A stretch of 64,000 nucleotides of DNA. Origin: Arthrobacter agilis. GTDB taxonomy: Bacteria; Actinomycetota; Actinomycetes; Actinomycetales; Micrococcaceae. Shown here in pieces: positions 34,739 to 43,046 of the stretch; within the stretch, counting starts at the first letter, position 1; each line of letters opens with the position of its first letter. The DNA lies in the NCBI RefSeq assembly GCF_030816075.1, contig NZ_JAUSXO010000001.1, positions 1,736,001 through 1,800,000 on the forward strand, read 5' to 3'. The notes under the pieces are model-generated. The model was not told the origin of the DNA and made no database searches. It saw only the letters and a program-made list of their open reading frames with translations. The position numbers and the translations under genes are program-made.

Positions 34739-35377
34739 CTACGAGCCTCGTTCAACCCAGTCGGGCCAGTCGTCATTGCCCGTAAGAGCTGCGAGTTCAT
34801 CAAAGCGCGGAAACACAGTAGAGTCGCGCCACTCAGCAGTGCTCTCAGACCAGTTGATGACCAGCCTCCACATCTCGAGGAGAACTAGGCCCCGAACCGA
34901 TCTGGGCATGTCCCGGGTTTCAATCACGAATTTCCGCAACCGATCGAGGAGCCTTCGCTCTTCATGGCTGTTCGACTCCAGTCGTGCGGCCGCAATATCT
35001 CCGAGAACGCGGAAGTCCGTCGGCAGCGGCGTTCTCTTACCGTTGACAGATTGCAGCACGAGGTCTTCACCAAGTTCTCCGACCGATGCGAATATCGCTG
35101 CGAATGCTCTTCGCAGCCGGTCGGCGTGCTCTGCGGCCGACCGGTCCTTCTCAGCTTTGATGCGGGCCTTCTCTGACTTTTCGGCTTGGTCCTCAGCTGA
35201 GCGAGCCGTCCGCACCGCATACACCAAGACGGCAACCGACGCTGCCGCGGAAACCAGAGGAATCCAGATACTGGCAAACCACTGGAACATGCCAGGGTCA
35301 CGCCCTATCTCGTCCACAACTTTGAGAATGGCGCAGGTGATAGGGCCACCGTCTTCGCAAGTGAGTAGTTTTAGCAC
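34739..35377 (-). CDS. Membrane-anchored coiled-coil protein, second of similar design
   Basis: 212 residues from a GTG at 35375-35377; an internal ATG at 35288-35290, just before the membrane helix, is an alternative start. The helix (IWIPLVSAAASVAVLVYAV) is followed by a Lys/Glu/Ala coiled coil (RSAEDQAEKSEKARIKAEKD) and a C-terminal helical domain of about 120 residues. Ends 3 nt from the methyltransferase remnant. Relatively AT-rich. Function unknown. Confidence 0.68.
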   Translation of the reverse strand: MLKLLTCEDGGPITCAILKVVDEIGRDPGMFQWFASIWIPLVSAAASVAVLVYAVRTARSAEDQAEKSEKARIKAEKDRSAAEHADRLRRAFAAIFASVGELGEDLVLQSVNGKRTPLPTDFRVLGDIAAARLESNSHEERRLLDRLRKFVIETRDMPRSVRGLVLLEMWRLVINWSESTAEWRDSTVFPRFDELAALTGNDDWPDWVERGS

Positions 35378-35415
35378 CCGCTCACCCTATAAGCACTCCC
35401 GGGGGGCGTTCGCCA

Positions 35416-35760
35416 ATGGCGTGGTTCAACGCTGACGACAAGATGCATTCCCACCCGAAGGTGCGCGCTGCGGGTCTCGAAGCGACCGGCCTCTGGCTCG
35501 TGTGTGGCACGTACTGCACCGACTACCTCACTGACGGGGTCGTGCCGGGCTGGCACGTCCAGTCCTGGCCGAAAGGGCGACAGCTCGCACAGAGGCTGAT
35601 TACCGCGGGGCTGTGGACGGCTGAGGGCGACCAATACCGGTTCCTGTCCTGGACGGAGTACCAGCGCACGAAAGAACAGGTTGAGAACGAGAAGAGGAAG
35701 GCGCGAGAACGGAAACGGAAATGGCTCGACGGGCAGGAAAAAGACGGAGAAGAACGGTGA
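35416..35760 (+). CDS. Phage replication-associated protein, probably truncated
   Basis: 114 residues. The start WFNADDKMHSHPKVRAAGLEATGLWLVCGTYC resembles actinophage replication-module proteins that are usually over 200 residues. It ends in a charged helix (EKRKARERKRKW). Just downstream, in another frame from a GTG at 35757, a short Lys/Thr stretch (VPKTKAKTK) resembles the usual tail of such proteins, so a frameshift may have split it. Ribosome site is weak. Confidence 0.6.
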   Translation: MAWFNADDKMHSHPKVRAAGLEATGLWLVCGTYCTDYLTDGVVPGWHVQSWPKGRQLAQRLITAGLWTAEGDQYRFLSWTEYQRTKEQVENEKRKARERKRKWLDGQEKDGEER

Positions 35761-35933
35761 AGGAACGCCGTTCCGCGCCCGTTCCGAACGGCGAAAGTTC
35801 GTCGAAGGTTCAGGTGCCCAAGACCAAGGCCAAGACCAAGTAGTTAACTCACCTCCCAGCCCTCAAGGGTTTTCAACCCTCTGGCTGAGAAATCAATCAA
35901 TCGTCACCTAGGTGATAAGCGAGGTTCGAACAC

Positions 35934-36320
35934 TTGACTGACTTCCCAGAACTCACACAACCCCAGGCCACACTCCTCGCGCACATCCTCCACGAGATCC
36001 GCCCCGACTGGTCTATCCCCTCGATGATGAGCCTGCTCTGGGAGCACCGGGCAGACCACCCGTTCCCGGCACTCGTCATCGCAGCCGTCAAGACCGCAGC
36101 AACCCCCACGAACCGGACGCCCGCGGTGATCTTCATGGAAGGCCGGCACTGGAGGGCCGACGGAGACCACCCACGAGAGCAGCCACCACCCGGGCCGAAA
36201 TGCGAAGACCACCCCACCGAACCGGCCCACACCTGCCACTGCTGCAAAGCCGACATCCTCGTCGGCGACAGACCACCCACCCACCAAGGCAAACACTGGA
36301 ACCCAGGGAGCACACCATGA
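35934..36320 (+). CDS. Hypothetical prophage protein with Cys pair motifs
   Basis: 128 residues from a TTG start at 35934-35936, with GAGG nine bases upstream. The N-terminal half is helical; the C-terminal half is Pro/His-rich with TCHCCKADI, a possible zinc site. Its stop overlaps the next ATG (ATGA). Family not recognised. Confidence 0.6.
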   Translation: MTDFPELTQPQATLLAHILHEIRPDWSIPSMMSLLWEHRADHPFPALVIAAVKTAATPTNRTPAVIFMEGRHWRADGDHPREQPPPGPKCEDHPTEPAHTCHCCKADILVGDRPPTHQGKHWNPGSTP

Positions 36321-36811
36321 CCACCACCGAAACCCGCCGCACGAAGCGCAGATACGCACACGAGCTTTACCCCCACCCCGGCGAATGGGAATCACGCCCT
36401 CTCGATGTCGAACTCCCCTACCTCTACACCCGCGCCATCGGCTTCGACGTGCAGGGAACCAGCTGGTTCAACACCATCTCCGAGCGCACCGGAAGCCGCA
36501 CCGCGGAACTCATCGCCGCCCGCCAGATCGCGCTCATGGCCGACGCAATGCACCAAGGGCTCACCGGGCAGGAAGCGTGGGACTGGGCTGTGGAACGCAT
36601 GGACGACGCTGGCGAATGGATCTATGAACGAGCCGTGCACTACGGCGTCGACCCCAGCGCCATCAAGCCATACCCCTGCGGCCCGGAGCCAGAACACCAC
36701 GACCACGATGAGCCGATCCCGGGGTCCCGGTGGTCCAAGGTCCACCGCATCAGCGGCAAAGAGTCCGAATGCCCGGACTGCACCGAAGCCCGAGAGGAGG
36801 CCACCCGATGA
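36317..36811 (+). CDS. Hypothetical prophage protein
   Basis: 164 residues. The basic N-terminus is followed by helical segments (LIAARQIALMADAMHQGLTGQEAWDW), and the C-terminus has a His/Asp-rich stretch and SECPDCTEARE, a possible metal site. Coupled on both sides by ATGA overlaps. Not recognised. Confidence 0.7.
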   Translation: MTTTETRRTKRRYAHELYPHPGEWESRPLDVELPYLYTRAIGFDVQGTSWFNTISERTGSRTAELIAARQIALMADAMHQGLTGQEAWDWAVERMDDAGEWIYERAVHYGVDPSAIKPYPCGPEPEHHDHDEPIPGSRWSKVHRISGKESECPDCTEAREEATR

Positions 36812-37230
36812 GCACGAACATCACACCCTCCCGTAGGGCGACCAACCCTCCCGCGCACCGACCCACGGTGGTTGATGTGGCGGAGGCTCGTTTCGTGGAG
36901 GCGAAGGCGATAACGGATGCCCTGGTCGAGCGGTTGCGGCGGGAGCGTTCGGAGTCGGCTGGGGCGGCGGTGGATGCCCGGATCTCGGTGGAGCGTCGGG
37001 TGCAGGTGACGCGTTTGGAGCTGACGGATGCGGAGGCGTATGAGTCGCGGGTGTTTGCGGTGTGGGAGCATGAGCGTTCGGTTGCGGCTGGGCGGGACGT
37101 GGCGGGGGTCAGGAGCGTGCGGCGGGCGTCGGGTGGGTATCCGGGTGTCTCACATTCTGCTGGGGCTTCTGAGCGCCTTCCAGCCCCTCCATTGGGATTG
37201 ACGAGTGTTCATGCTGGGAGGGTGTCGTGA
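36808..37230 (+). CDS. Hypothetical prophage protein, coiled coil
   Basis: 140 residues, mainly a charged helix (AEARFVEAKAITDALVERLRRERSESAG). Codon third positions shift from C-ending towards G/T-ending within this gene, hinting at a different origin. Coupled to its neighbours by ATGA and GTGA overlaps. Confidence 0.65.
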   Translation: MSTNITPSRRATNPPAHRPTVVDVAEARFVEAKAITDALVERLRRERSESAGAAVDARISVERRVQVTRLELTDAEAYESRVFAVWEHERSVAAGRDVAGVRSVRRASGGYPGVSHSAGASERLPAPPLGLTSVHAGRVS

Positions 37231-37607
37231 ACGAGCCATGGACGCTGGAGGTCCCGGCGCCGGCCGCGTGGATCTCGATGAACGACCGGTCCCATTGGGC
37301 GACCAGGGCTCGCCTGACGAAGGCGTGGCGGCACTCGGCGCACGTGTACGCGAGGCTCGCCCGGCTCCCCAAGGGTCTCGGGCCAGTGCACATCACCGCG
37401 GCTGTCATCAAGTCGACGGGCAGGGCGTACGACGCGCACAACCTCACCCCCACCGCGAAGGCGGTCATCGACGGGCTCGTCGACTACGGGCTCACCCCGG
37501 ACGACACGAACGCCCACGTCGTCGGCCCAGACATGCGCGAAGGCGGCACCGGCAGGGCTGGACTTTTGCTCACAATCACTCCCATTGAGAGTGGTAGTGC
37601 CCTCTGA
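37227..37607 (+). CDS. RusA-like Holliday junction resolvase
   Basis: 126 residues from the GTG at 37227. The family pattern is visible: SMNDRSHWATRARLTKAWR at the N-terminus, the metal-binding DAHNLTPTAKAVIDGLVDYG (usually D-x-x-N-L) and the second Asp pair in LTPDDTNAH. Resolves recombination or replication junctions in phage DNA. GTGA overlap with the upstream gene. Confidence 0.8.
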   Translation: MNEPWTLEVPAPAAWISMNDRSHWATRARLTKAWRHSAHVYARLARLPKGLGPVHITAAVIKSTGRAYDAHNLTPTAKAVIDGLVDYGLTPDDTNAHVVGPDMREGGTGRAGLLLTITPIESGSAL

Positions 37608-37637
37608 TTGACACTAGACTGATAGGACACGTAGAAG
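37608..37637 (+). promoter_or_regulatory. Candidate prophage internal promoter
   Basis: TTGACA (37608-37613), an 18-bp spacer, then TAGAAG (37632-37637), in the 80-nt gap before the gene at 37688. It would drive the following run of small overlapping genes. Confidence 0.5.
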
Positions 37638-37687
37638 CCCCGCGACGCTGCGAACGTCCGGGGCACGACCGGAAGTGAGGTTCCGAT

Positions 37688-38119
37688 ATGACCAGCATAG
37701 ACACAACTCGCCGGCAGCTCGCCGCGACGATCAACGAGAACACAGACGTTCTGTGGTCGAACGGCAGCCTGGGCGAGGTGGTGGGCGCCATCCTGGCCGA
37801 GCACGCCGTCATCCCCCGCAGCGAACTGCCCATCGTCGAAGCGCACGGCATGGGCATCGGTATCGGTTCGAAGCGATTCGGCCCGGGCAACTCCGAAACC
37901 CGGTGGGAGTATGCGCTCAACAACATCGCACTCGCCCTGCACCTCGAAGCGAGGGAGGACGCAGTGGAAGCTGCCGCCGCCCAAGCGAAGCGGGCCGCAC
38001 GCCGCGACGAGCTGGTGATCGAGCTGTTCAACGGGCCAGGGTTTTTCTACAGCAGCATCCAGCCCGGGGCACGCGCCGCCATCGACCGGATCATCGACCT
38101 CGAGCAGGCCGCAGCATGA
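37688..38119 (+). CDS. Hypothetical prophage protein
   Basis: 143 residues. Helical N-terminus, a Gly-rich middle (AHGMGIGIGSKRFGPGN), then an Ala/Arg-rich helix and a hydrophobic C-terminal helix. First gene after the candidate promoter; stop overlaps the next ATG. Not recognised. Confidence 0.68.
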   Translation: MTSIDTTRRQLAATINENTDVLWSNGSLGEVVGAILAEHAVIPRSELPIVEAHGMGIGIGSKRFGPGNSETRWEYALNNIALALHLEAREDAVEAAAAQAKRAARRDELVIELFNGPGFFYSSIQPGARAAIDRIIDLEQAAA

Positions 38120-38337
38120 ACCGCAAGGAGATCACCGACGCCCGGGCGAAAGCGGTCCAGTTCATCCTCGACAGCGATGCCGCGATCGGCCGACTCGACC
38201 GAGAGTTGAAAGACCGTAGCTGGGGCGACGGGAAACCCAAGGCGTCCGACCACTCCTCCGGATCACCCGAGACCGGGCAGCTGCGCCGCACCTCCCTCGA
38301 CCTCACCCGCGCACTCGCCCGCATGAGGCGACCATGA
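38116..38337 (+). CDS. Small hypothetical prophage protein
   Basis: 73 residues, charged and helical (ARAKAVQFILDSDAAIGRLDRELKD). ATGA overlaps at both ends place it inside the small-gene operon. Not recognised. Confidence 0.62.
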   Translation: MNRKEITDARAKAVQFILDSDAAIGRLDRELKDRSWGDGKPKASDHSSGSPETGQLRRTSLDLTRALARMRRP

Positions 38338-38627
38338 GCGCTTCGGCAACCGTGGAGCGGTTGAGCGCAGCTCGGTCGCTCGCCTGGGCGTCGCTTCGGC
38401 CTGCTTTCGACCACGCGATCGTACTCGCAGAGGAGGCTGACGCGCTGGCCGCTATCGCCTCAACGGGAGCGCAGTCGAACATCCCACCGGCGTACCCCCC
38501 ACTCGTGACGAAACTCGCCGGCGCTGCCCCGACGCCCCCGGCCGGCTTCCTGCACACCACTTGGTGCCGGGGTGACGAGCGCGACGGGCACTGCCGGCGC
38601 GGACGATCTTCGGGCACTGAAGCATGA
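38334..38627 (+). CDS. Small hypothetical prophage protein
   Basis: 97 residues, Ala-rich N-terminal helices; the C-terminal region has a CRGDERDGHC segment that could be a metal or disulphide site. ATGA overlaps at both ends. Not recognised. Confidence 0.6.
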   Translation: MSASATVERLSAARSLAWASLRPAFDHAIVLAEEADALAAIASTGAQSNIPPAYPPLVTKLAGAAPTPPAGFLHTTWCRGDERDGHCRRGRSSGTEA

Positions 38628-38836
38628 GCGTCCGGGCCCTCACCTCCGCGCTCGAGGCGTACGAGCTGGCCATCGCGTGCGGGGCCCCGTCCATCACCCA
38701 AGCGGACCTGTTCGCTGACCTCACCGCAGCCCACCGCGCACACGTCACTCGGCTCGACGCCCTCGAAGGGTTCATCGCCGACCCCGAAGGGCAACGCCTG
38801 GTCGCCCGCATTCACAAACGACAGGAGGCAGCATGA
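38624..38836 (+). CDS. Small hypothetical prophage protein
   Basis: 70 residues, helical, no membrane segment (RALTSALEAYELAIACG). ATGA overlaps at both ends. Not recognised. Confidence 0.6.
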   Translation: MSVRALTSALEAYELAIACGAPSITQADLFADLTAAHRAHVTRLDALEGFIADPEGQRLVARIHKRQEAA

Positions 38837-39078
38837 GCACCGTTGAATCCGGGCTGAGGGCCCACGGCCCGGAATCCGACTACGAGGCGCTGATGGGCGA
38901 AGCCGCCGACGCCATCACCGCCCAGAGCGAGCAGATCAAGGCCGTTCTCGCGATGCACGTCGCAGAAGGCAATGGGTGCTGCATCTCCTGCTGGGACTTC
39001 AACGAGGACAAGGACGTCAAGTTCCCCTGCCCGACCAGCATCGCTCTCGGCGTAGACCCACAGCAGAAGCCATGGTGA
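38833..39078 (+). CDS. Small hypothetical prophage protein with Cys cluster
   Basis: 81 residues. The middle has NGCCISCWDF and later FPCPT, four Cys that could bind zinc. ATGA overlap with the preceding gene and overlap with the following one. Not recognised. Confidence 0.62.
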   Translation: MSTVESGLRAHGPESDYEALMGEAADAITAQSEQIKAVLAMHVAEGNGCCISCWDFNEDKDVKFPCPTSIALGVDPQQKPW

Positions 39079-39227
39079 GTCCGGCGCCGTTCCTCGACGT
39101 GATCGGGTTCCCCGACGAGGGTGGGCCCGTGGACCCGACGCCGCGGGCCGCACAGCATCTCGTCGCCGCCGGCGGGACATCACCGGACGAGGAACGACCA
39201 GCAGCCCACAACCAGGCAATAAGCTGA
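39072..39227 (+). CDS. Very small hypothetical prophage protein
   Basis: 51 residues from the ATG at 39072, or 50 from the GTG at 39075, which would overlap the upstream stop as GTGA. Pro/Gly/Ala-rich with little predicted structure. Kept because of the unbroken coupling pattern; could be spurious. Confidence 0.4.
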   Translation: MVSPAPFLDVIGFPDEGGPVDPTPRAAQHLVAAGGTSPDEERPAAHNQAIS

Positions 39228-39231
39228 GCTG

Positions 39232-40578
39232 ATGGGGTACACCAGATCCGACTTCTCGAACCGCAGCGCCAGAGCCGAACGGAAGGCGCTCGAGGGTGAG
39301 GCGCAACCAATCGATTTACCGTACATCTTCTTCTGGGGCTTCATTTTTTCCCTCACCGTCGTCTTCGGACTGATCTGGGTGGCAGCAGCATATGAGACGA
39401 AAGAGTGGATCTTCTGGCGAGCTGAACCGCGCTTGGAGCCTGATCGATTCTTTGCCGTGATCCGAAACGCAGTGACAGCCGCTGCGGCCTTAGGCGTTGG
39501 AGTGACGCTGTTCTTTTCCTATCGCCGACAGCAAACCGCGGAGCGAACCCTTAGGATCAGCGCTGAGGCGCAAAGAACTGCTGCCGAAGCACAGAAGACA
39601 GGCGTCGAAGTACAAAAGACATCAGCTGCAGCGCAAGAGACTGCCAACCGGAATTTCGAACTTGCGAATCGCAACTTTGAACTCGTCAGTCGGAAGCATG
39701 ACTTAGACATCGTAGCGTCACTCCGTGCCCGATACGCGCAATGCGCGGAGCAGCTCGCCAGTAAAGAGACTGCGGTGCGCCTCGCCGGCCTCTATGCCTT
39801 GAGCGCACTAGCAGATGATTGGTTTGATCGCGACGACACTGCCGAGCAACAAACCTGCCTCGACCTCTTCTGTTCAGTCATTCAGATAGAGAGTCAGGGA
39901 GATGCTTATGATCCCGCAAGACCCTCTGCGATTCAGCGCGCCGGCTGGCAGATACTTAGTGCACGATGGCAGAAAGATGTTGAGAAGCGGAAGTACTGGG
40001 GTAATCGTTCACTCAACCTAGAGGGCGTCTCAGCGATACAGCCCATCTCTAATGCCCTCATTTCGAACAACGGAATGTTGATACTTAAGGACGCGACTCT
40101 TGAAGACAACACCTTCTTCTCGGAAGTTGAACTGGATGGCGGCGCGCTTATTCTGCAGGGCGCCAAGGTTAACAGACCCGGGGGATTCTTCTCAATGATG
40201 GACTGCAAGTTTGGGAGTGGGCTGCTATTTTTCGAAACCCTGCATGAGTCTTTTAAGACAATGCACTTCTCAAACTGCAATTTCTCCGGCGCGATGGGCG
40301 CTACTTTTATTCATCATGAAAAGATTTCCTTCACCTTTGACAACTGCGTCTTTTCGGGTGGTCGATTCGGATTACTCTTTCATAGTCTCATAAAATCGCG
40401 AGAAGCGAACAGTCTTCGCGTGAGCTTCATAAATTGCACCTTCGAAGACCAAGTGTTCAACATTGACTACGACGGCGATGAGTCTCATCTAAAAGTCGAC
40501 TTTGACGAGCAGTGCATCTTCTCGGGTAAAGCATTACCCATGAGCAAAAACCCTGCGCAAGCCATCAGGGAAAAGTAG
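39232..40578 (+). CDS. Membrane-anchored coiled-coil protein with pentapeptide-repeat-type C-terminus
   Basis: 448 residues. Two membrane helices (residues about 30-52 and 78-98), then a coiled coil built from repeats (AEAQRTAAEAQKTGVEVQKT), then KHDLDIVASLRARYAQCAEQLASKETAVRLAGLYAL, the helical lead-in typical of membrane pentapeptide-repeat proteins, then about 170 residues of irregular beta-helix-like sequence (FSNCNFSGAM, FDNCVFSGG, FINCTFEDQ). Markedly more AT-rich than its neighbours, so probably recently acquired cargo. Proteins of this layout often neighbour defence genes; function unproven. Confidence 0.72.
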   Translation: MGYTRSDFSNRSARAERKALEGEAQPIDLPYIFFWGFIFSLTVVFGLIWVAAAYETKEWIFWRAEPRLEPDRFFAVIRNAVTAAAALGVGVTLFFSYRRQQTAERTLRISAEAQRTAAEAQKTGVEVQKTSAAAQETANRNFELANRNFELVSRKHDLDIVASLRARYAQCAEQLASKETAVRLAGLYALSALADDWFDRDDTAEQQTCLDLFCSVIQIESQGDAYDPARPSAIQRAGWQILSARWQKDVEKRKYWGNRSLNLEGVSAIQPISNALISNNGMLILKDATLEDNTFFSEVELDGGALILQGAKVNRPGGFFSMMDCKFGSGLLFFETLHESFKTMHFSNCNFSGAMGATFIHHEKISFTFDNCVFSGGRFGLLFHSLIKSREANSLRVSFINCTFEDQVFNIDYDGDESHLKVDFDEQCIFSGKALPMSKNPAQAIREK

Positions 40579-40642
40579 GTCGCGCATCCGAAGTCAGCGA
40601 AGACTGACCCGACCTTGGGCGCGCCCCAGCAGAGAGGAAGAC

Positions 40643-41248
40643 ATGCCCACTTGTGGTGCAAAGAAGCGTGACGGCGGTTCGTGTGGCGCTTCGCCCATGC
40701 GGGGTCAGAAGCGGTGCGCCCGGCACGGGGGCAAGTCCCCGCAAGCCCAGAAGGCGGCAGCGGCCCGGATAGCAGAGGCAGAGGCGAAGGACACCATGGA
40801 GAAAGCGATCGTCACCCTCGGGCTACCCCAGGACATCGACCCCGCGAAGGCCCTCCTCGACGAGATCAGCCGGACGTATGGGACGGTGCTGTGGTTGCAG
40901 GGGAAGGTGCGGGAGCTCGGGCCCGATCAGCTGGTGTGGGGCGAGGTGGAGAAGCAGCAGGGCATCGGCCCACAGGGCCCCGTCGACACGACCACAGAGC
41001 GGGCCGAGTTCAACGCCTGGTACCAGCTGTACCTCGGGGAACGGAAGCACCTCGTCGCCGTCACCACCGCGGCATTGAAGGCCGGCATCGAGGAACGCCG
41101 GGTGCGCCTCGCTGAGCAGCAGGGCGACCTCGTGGCGCAGGCAATCCGGTCCATCCTCAACGCCCTGAACCTCACGCCCGGGCAGTGGGAACTCGTGCCC
41201 ACCGTGGTGCCCGCCGCACTCCGATCGCTGGGCGAACTGGCGCCCTAG
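40643..41248 (+). CDS. Putative terminase small subunit
   Basis: 201 residues. N-terminal Cys/His motif (PTCGAKKRDGGSC, then GQKRCARHGGKSPQAQ) of a phage family often annotated as small terminase. A helical segment and a C-terminal region (AIRSILNALNLTPGQWELVPTVVPAALRSL) typical of that family follow. In actinophages it sits at the start of the packaging/structural module. That module is missing here. Confidence 0.6.
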   Translation: MPTCGAKKRDGGSCGASPMRGQKRCARHGGKSPQAQKAAAARIAEAEAKDTMEKAIVTLGLPQDIDPAKALLDEISRTYGTVLWLQGKVRELGPDQLVWGEVEKQQGIGPQGPVDTTTERAEFNAWYQLYLGERKHLVAVTTAALKAGIEERRVRLAEQQGDLVAQAIRSILNALNLTPGQWELVPTVVPAALRSLGELAP

Positions 41249-41327
41249 ATCCCTTCCATTTAGAGGTAATTATGCTCCTATTACGGTAGAATCGAAGGTG
41301 TTAGGGCGGGCAATTCAGGGGGACGAA

Positions 41328-41558
41328 GTGGCAACAACAGTGGACCAGTCGACGGGCGCTGAAACGTTCGAAAGCATGTGCCAGATAGCGTAGGAGAATC
41401 TCCCCGAATCCACTCCCTGGGCGGACCTCGACGACGCGTCCCGCACCTCGTACCGGGAAGACGTCCGCTGGGTCCTCACCGCGGCCGCCGACCTCATGCC
41501 CCTCGGAACCCTCCACGACGCCGACGGTGCCAGCATGTGGCTCCGAGGCCAGCAGTGA
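41328..41558 (+). pseudogene. Small prophage gene interrupted by an amber codon
   Basis: GTG at 41328 with GGGGA upstream starts a 76-codon frame ending TGA 41556-41558. It is coupled (GTGA) to the next gene. The only interruption is TAG at 41391-41393 (codon 22), between TFESMCQIA and ENLPESTPWADLDDASRTSY, which read as one protein. A single-base change from TAC, TAT, CAG or TGG would restore it. Nonsense mutation, or conceivably read-through. Confidence 0.6.
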
Positions 41559-42544
41559 CAGCGCAGGAGTGCACGGCACCCCACTGCGAGAAGCACCTCG
41601 CCGAGGGCGTGTACCTGTGCGACGACGACCTCACCAAGCTCAAGGACGCGCTCCTTGACGTCCGCGACACCCTCGCAGCGCTCGGCGCCGTCGCCATCCG
41701 CTCCACCGCCTACGGGGAGAGCGTCGGGGGTGCGTCCGCCGGCGACAAGCCCGTCATGTTCGACGAAGTCGCCCTCACCCGCGGCTACGAACTCCGCGAA
41801 CTCGTCAACGCCTGGGCCCGCTACATACTCGAGCCCCTCACAGCCCAGTGGGACCGCGACACCCTCGCATGGATGGAAGAGTGCGAACGGATCGACGCCC
41901 TCGCCCTCACCGGGGGACCCGCCCCACCAATGCCCGCCGAACCCCTGCGGCCCGGCCCCCGCGACCACCGGTCCCCCGCGACCGTCGCCGAATGGGTGGC
42001 CACCATGGCTGCGACCATCCGTGTCAGCGAGTGGGCCGGAGACATGTACGACGAGATCATCCCCGCCGTCCGCCAGTGCCTCCGCGGGGCTGACAGGCCT
42101 GTGCAGCGCGTGTTCGCTGGCATGTGCCCCACGGACATCGAAGGGGAGGTGTGCGGGTCGCCGCTGTACGCCCTGCAGGGCAAGCCGTACGTGACCTGCC
42201 GGACCTGCGGTGAGGCGTACGACGTCAACGGGTGGAGGGCCGCCGCCCTGGCCGCTGCTGGGATCATCGAAGGCACGGCCGCCGAGATCAGCCGGGCGCT
42301 CACCGACCCGACCACGGGGGAAGCCCTGCCCGCGGCGACGATCCGGAAGTGGGCGCAACGCAAGCAGCTCATCCGCTGCAACGGGCCCGAGATCCTCCAG
42401 GCGGTCGGGAGTCGGCAACTGGTCATCCCGCAGAAGCGGTACCGGATCAGCGAAGTGCAGGAACTCTGGCTGCGGATGAAGGCCTCGAAGTACGGGAATC
42501 CCGCGCTCAAAAACTCTCCCGTTGGGGTGAGTGTCGTCTCTTGA
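41555..42544 (+). CDS. Phage protein with zinc-ribbon and HTH regions
   Basis: 329 residues from the GTG at 41555. The N-terminus has ECTAPHCEKHLAEGVYLCDDD (Cys/His cluster). The middle has two further Cys pairs (GMCPTDIEGEVCGSP and YVTCRTCGEAY). The C-terminal part looks like a winged or helix-turn-helix region (AAEISRALTDPTTGEALPAATIRKWAQRKQL). Probably DNA-binding. Commonly seen next to packaging genes in actinophages; precise role unknown. Confidence 0.72.
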   Translation: MTAQECTAPHCEKHLAEGVYLCDDDLTKLKDALLDVRDTLAALGAVAIRSTAYGESVGGASAGDKPVMFDEVALTRGYELRELVNAWARYILEPLTAQWDRDTLAWMEECERIDALALTGGPAPPMPAEPLRPGPRDHRSPATVAEWVATMAATIRVSEWAGDMYDEIIPAVRQCLRGADRPVQRVFAGMCPTDIEGEVCGSPLYALQGKPYVTCRTCGEAYDVNGWRAAALAAAGIIEGTAAEISRALTDPTTGEALPAATIRKWAQRKQLIRCNGPEILQAVGSRQLVIPQKRYRISEVQELWLRMKASKYGNPALKNSPVGVSVVS

Positions 42545-42793
42545 CAGGGTGGGGCTTGTCACATAGTCTCAGACCATAATCGCCCGCAGTGGCAGATTTC
42601 CCCCGTCAACGCCCGCCCAGACATGGGGCGAAGGTCGGTTGAGGCTCCACCTCCTGACAGGAGCCAGTGACACCACCTGCGGGGCACAACTGAATACCTG
42701 CCGGAACATGAGCCGGCGGGCCAGACTTCCACCACGGGCTAGGGGGACTCCTGAGCACGAAAGGTGAAGGGCGCGGTTTAGTCCACGGCGTCA
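42545..42793. other. Non-coding, hairpin-rich interval upstream of the tRNA-like gene
   Basis: 249 nt without a convincing gene. Two hairpins are visible: GGCTCC/GGAGCC with an 11-nt loop near 42648-42670, and CCTGCCGG/CCGGCGGG near 42695-42720. It may be a leader RNA or simply the flank of a recombination point. Confidence 0.4.
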
Positions 42794-42862
42794 GCGCAGT
42801 AGCTCAGTGGATAGAGCACGGGCCTTCCGGCCCGTTGCGGCGGTTCAAGTCCGTCCTGCGCC
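42794..42862 (+). tRNA. tRNA-like gene with abnormal anticodon loop (possible tRNA-Gly UCC)
   Basis: Acceptor GCGCAG/CTGCGC, D-arm GCTC/GAGC and T-arm GGCGG-TTCAAGT-CCGTC all form. The anticodon arm can pair as CGGGC/GCCCG with a 6-nt loop CTTCCG, or as ACGGG/CCCGT with an 8-nt loop, but not with a normal 7-nt loop. By alignment to tRNA-Gly the anticodon would be UCC. At 69 nt with a 3-nt variable loop, it may be degenerate. CCA is not encoded. The stretch 42863-43046 after it shows no supported gene. Confidence 0.55.
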
Positions 42863-43046
42863 CCTAAGTCCTTCACACCCCTGCTTCGGCAGTGCGGAAC
42901 GTGCGGGCACCCCGTCACGGCCAGCCAAAGCGCCCGCCCCGCCCCACCCGTCTTAGGGCAGCTCAAGGCACAAGCCGGACGCAACACCGGGCACCGCCTC
43001 ACAACTGCGGCTGAAACAGGCAGAGGCGCCAAGCGTGGTCTGCCGT

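Noticed and set aside
42794-42862. The tRNA-like gene as the attachment site
   Set aside because: It lies inside the element and has no second copy; the duplicated 35-bp core is in rnpB.
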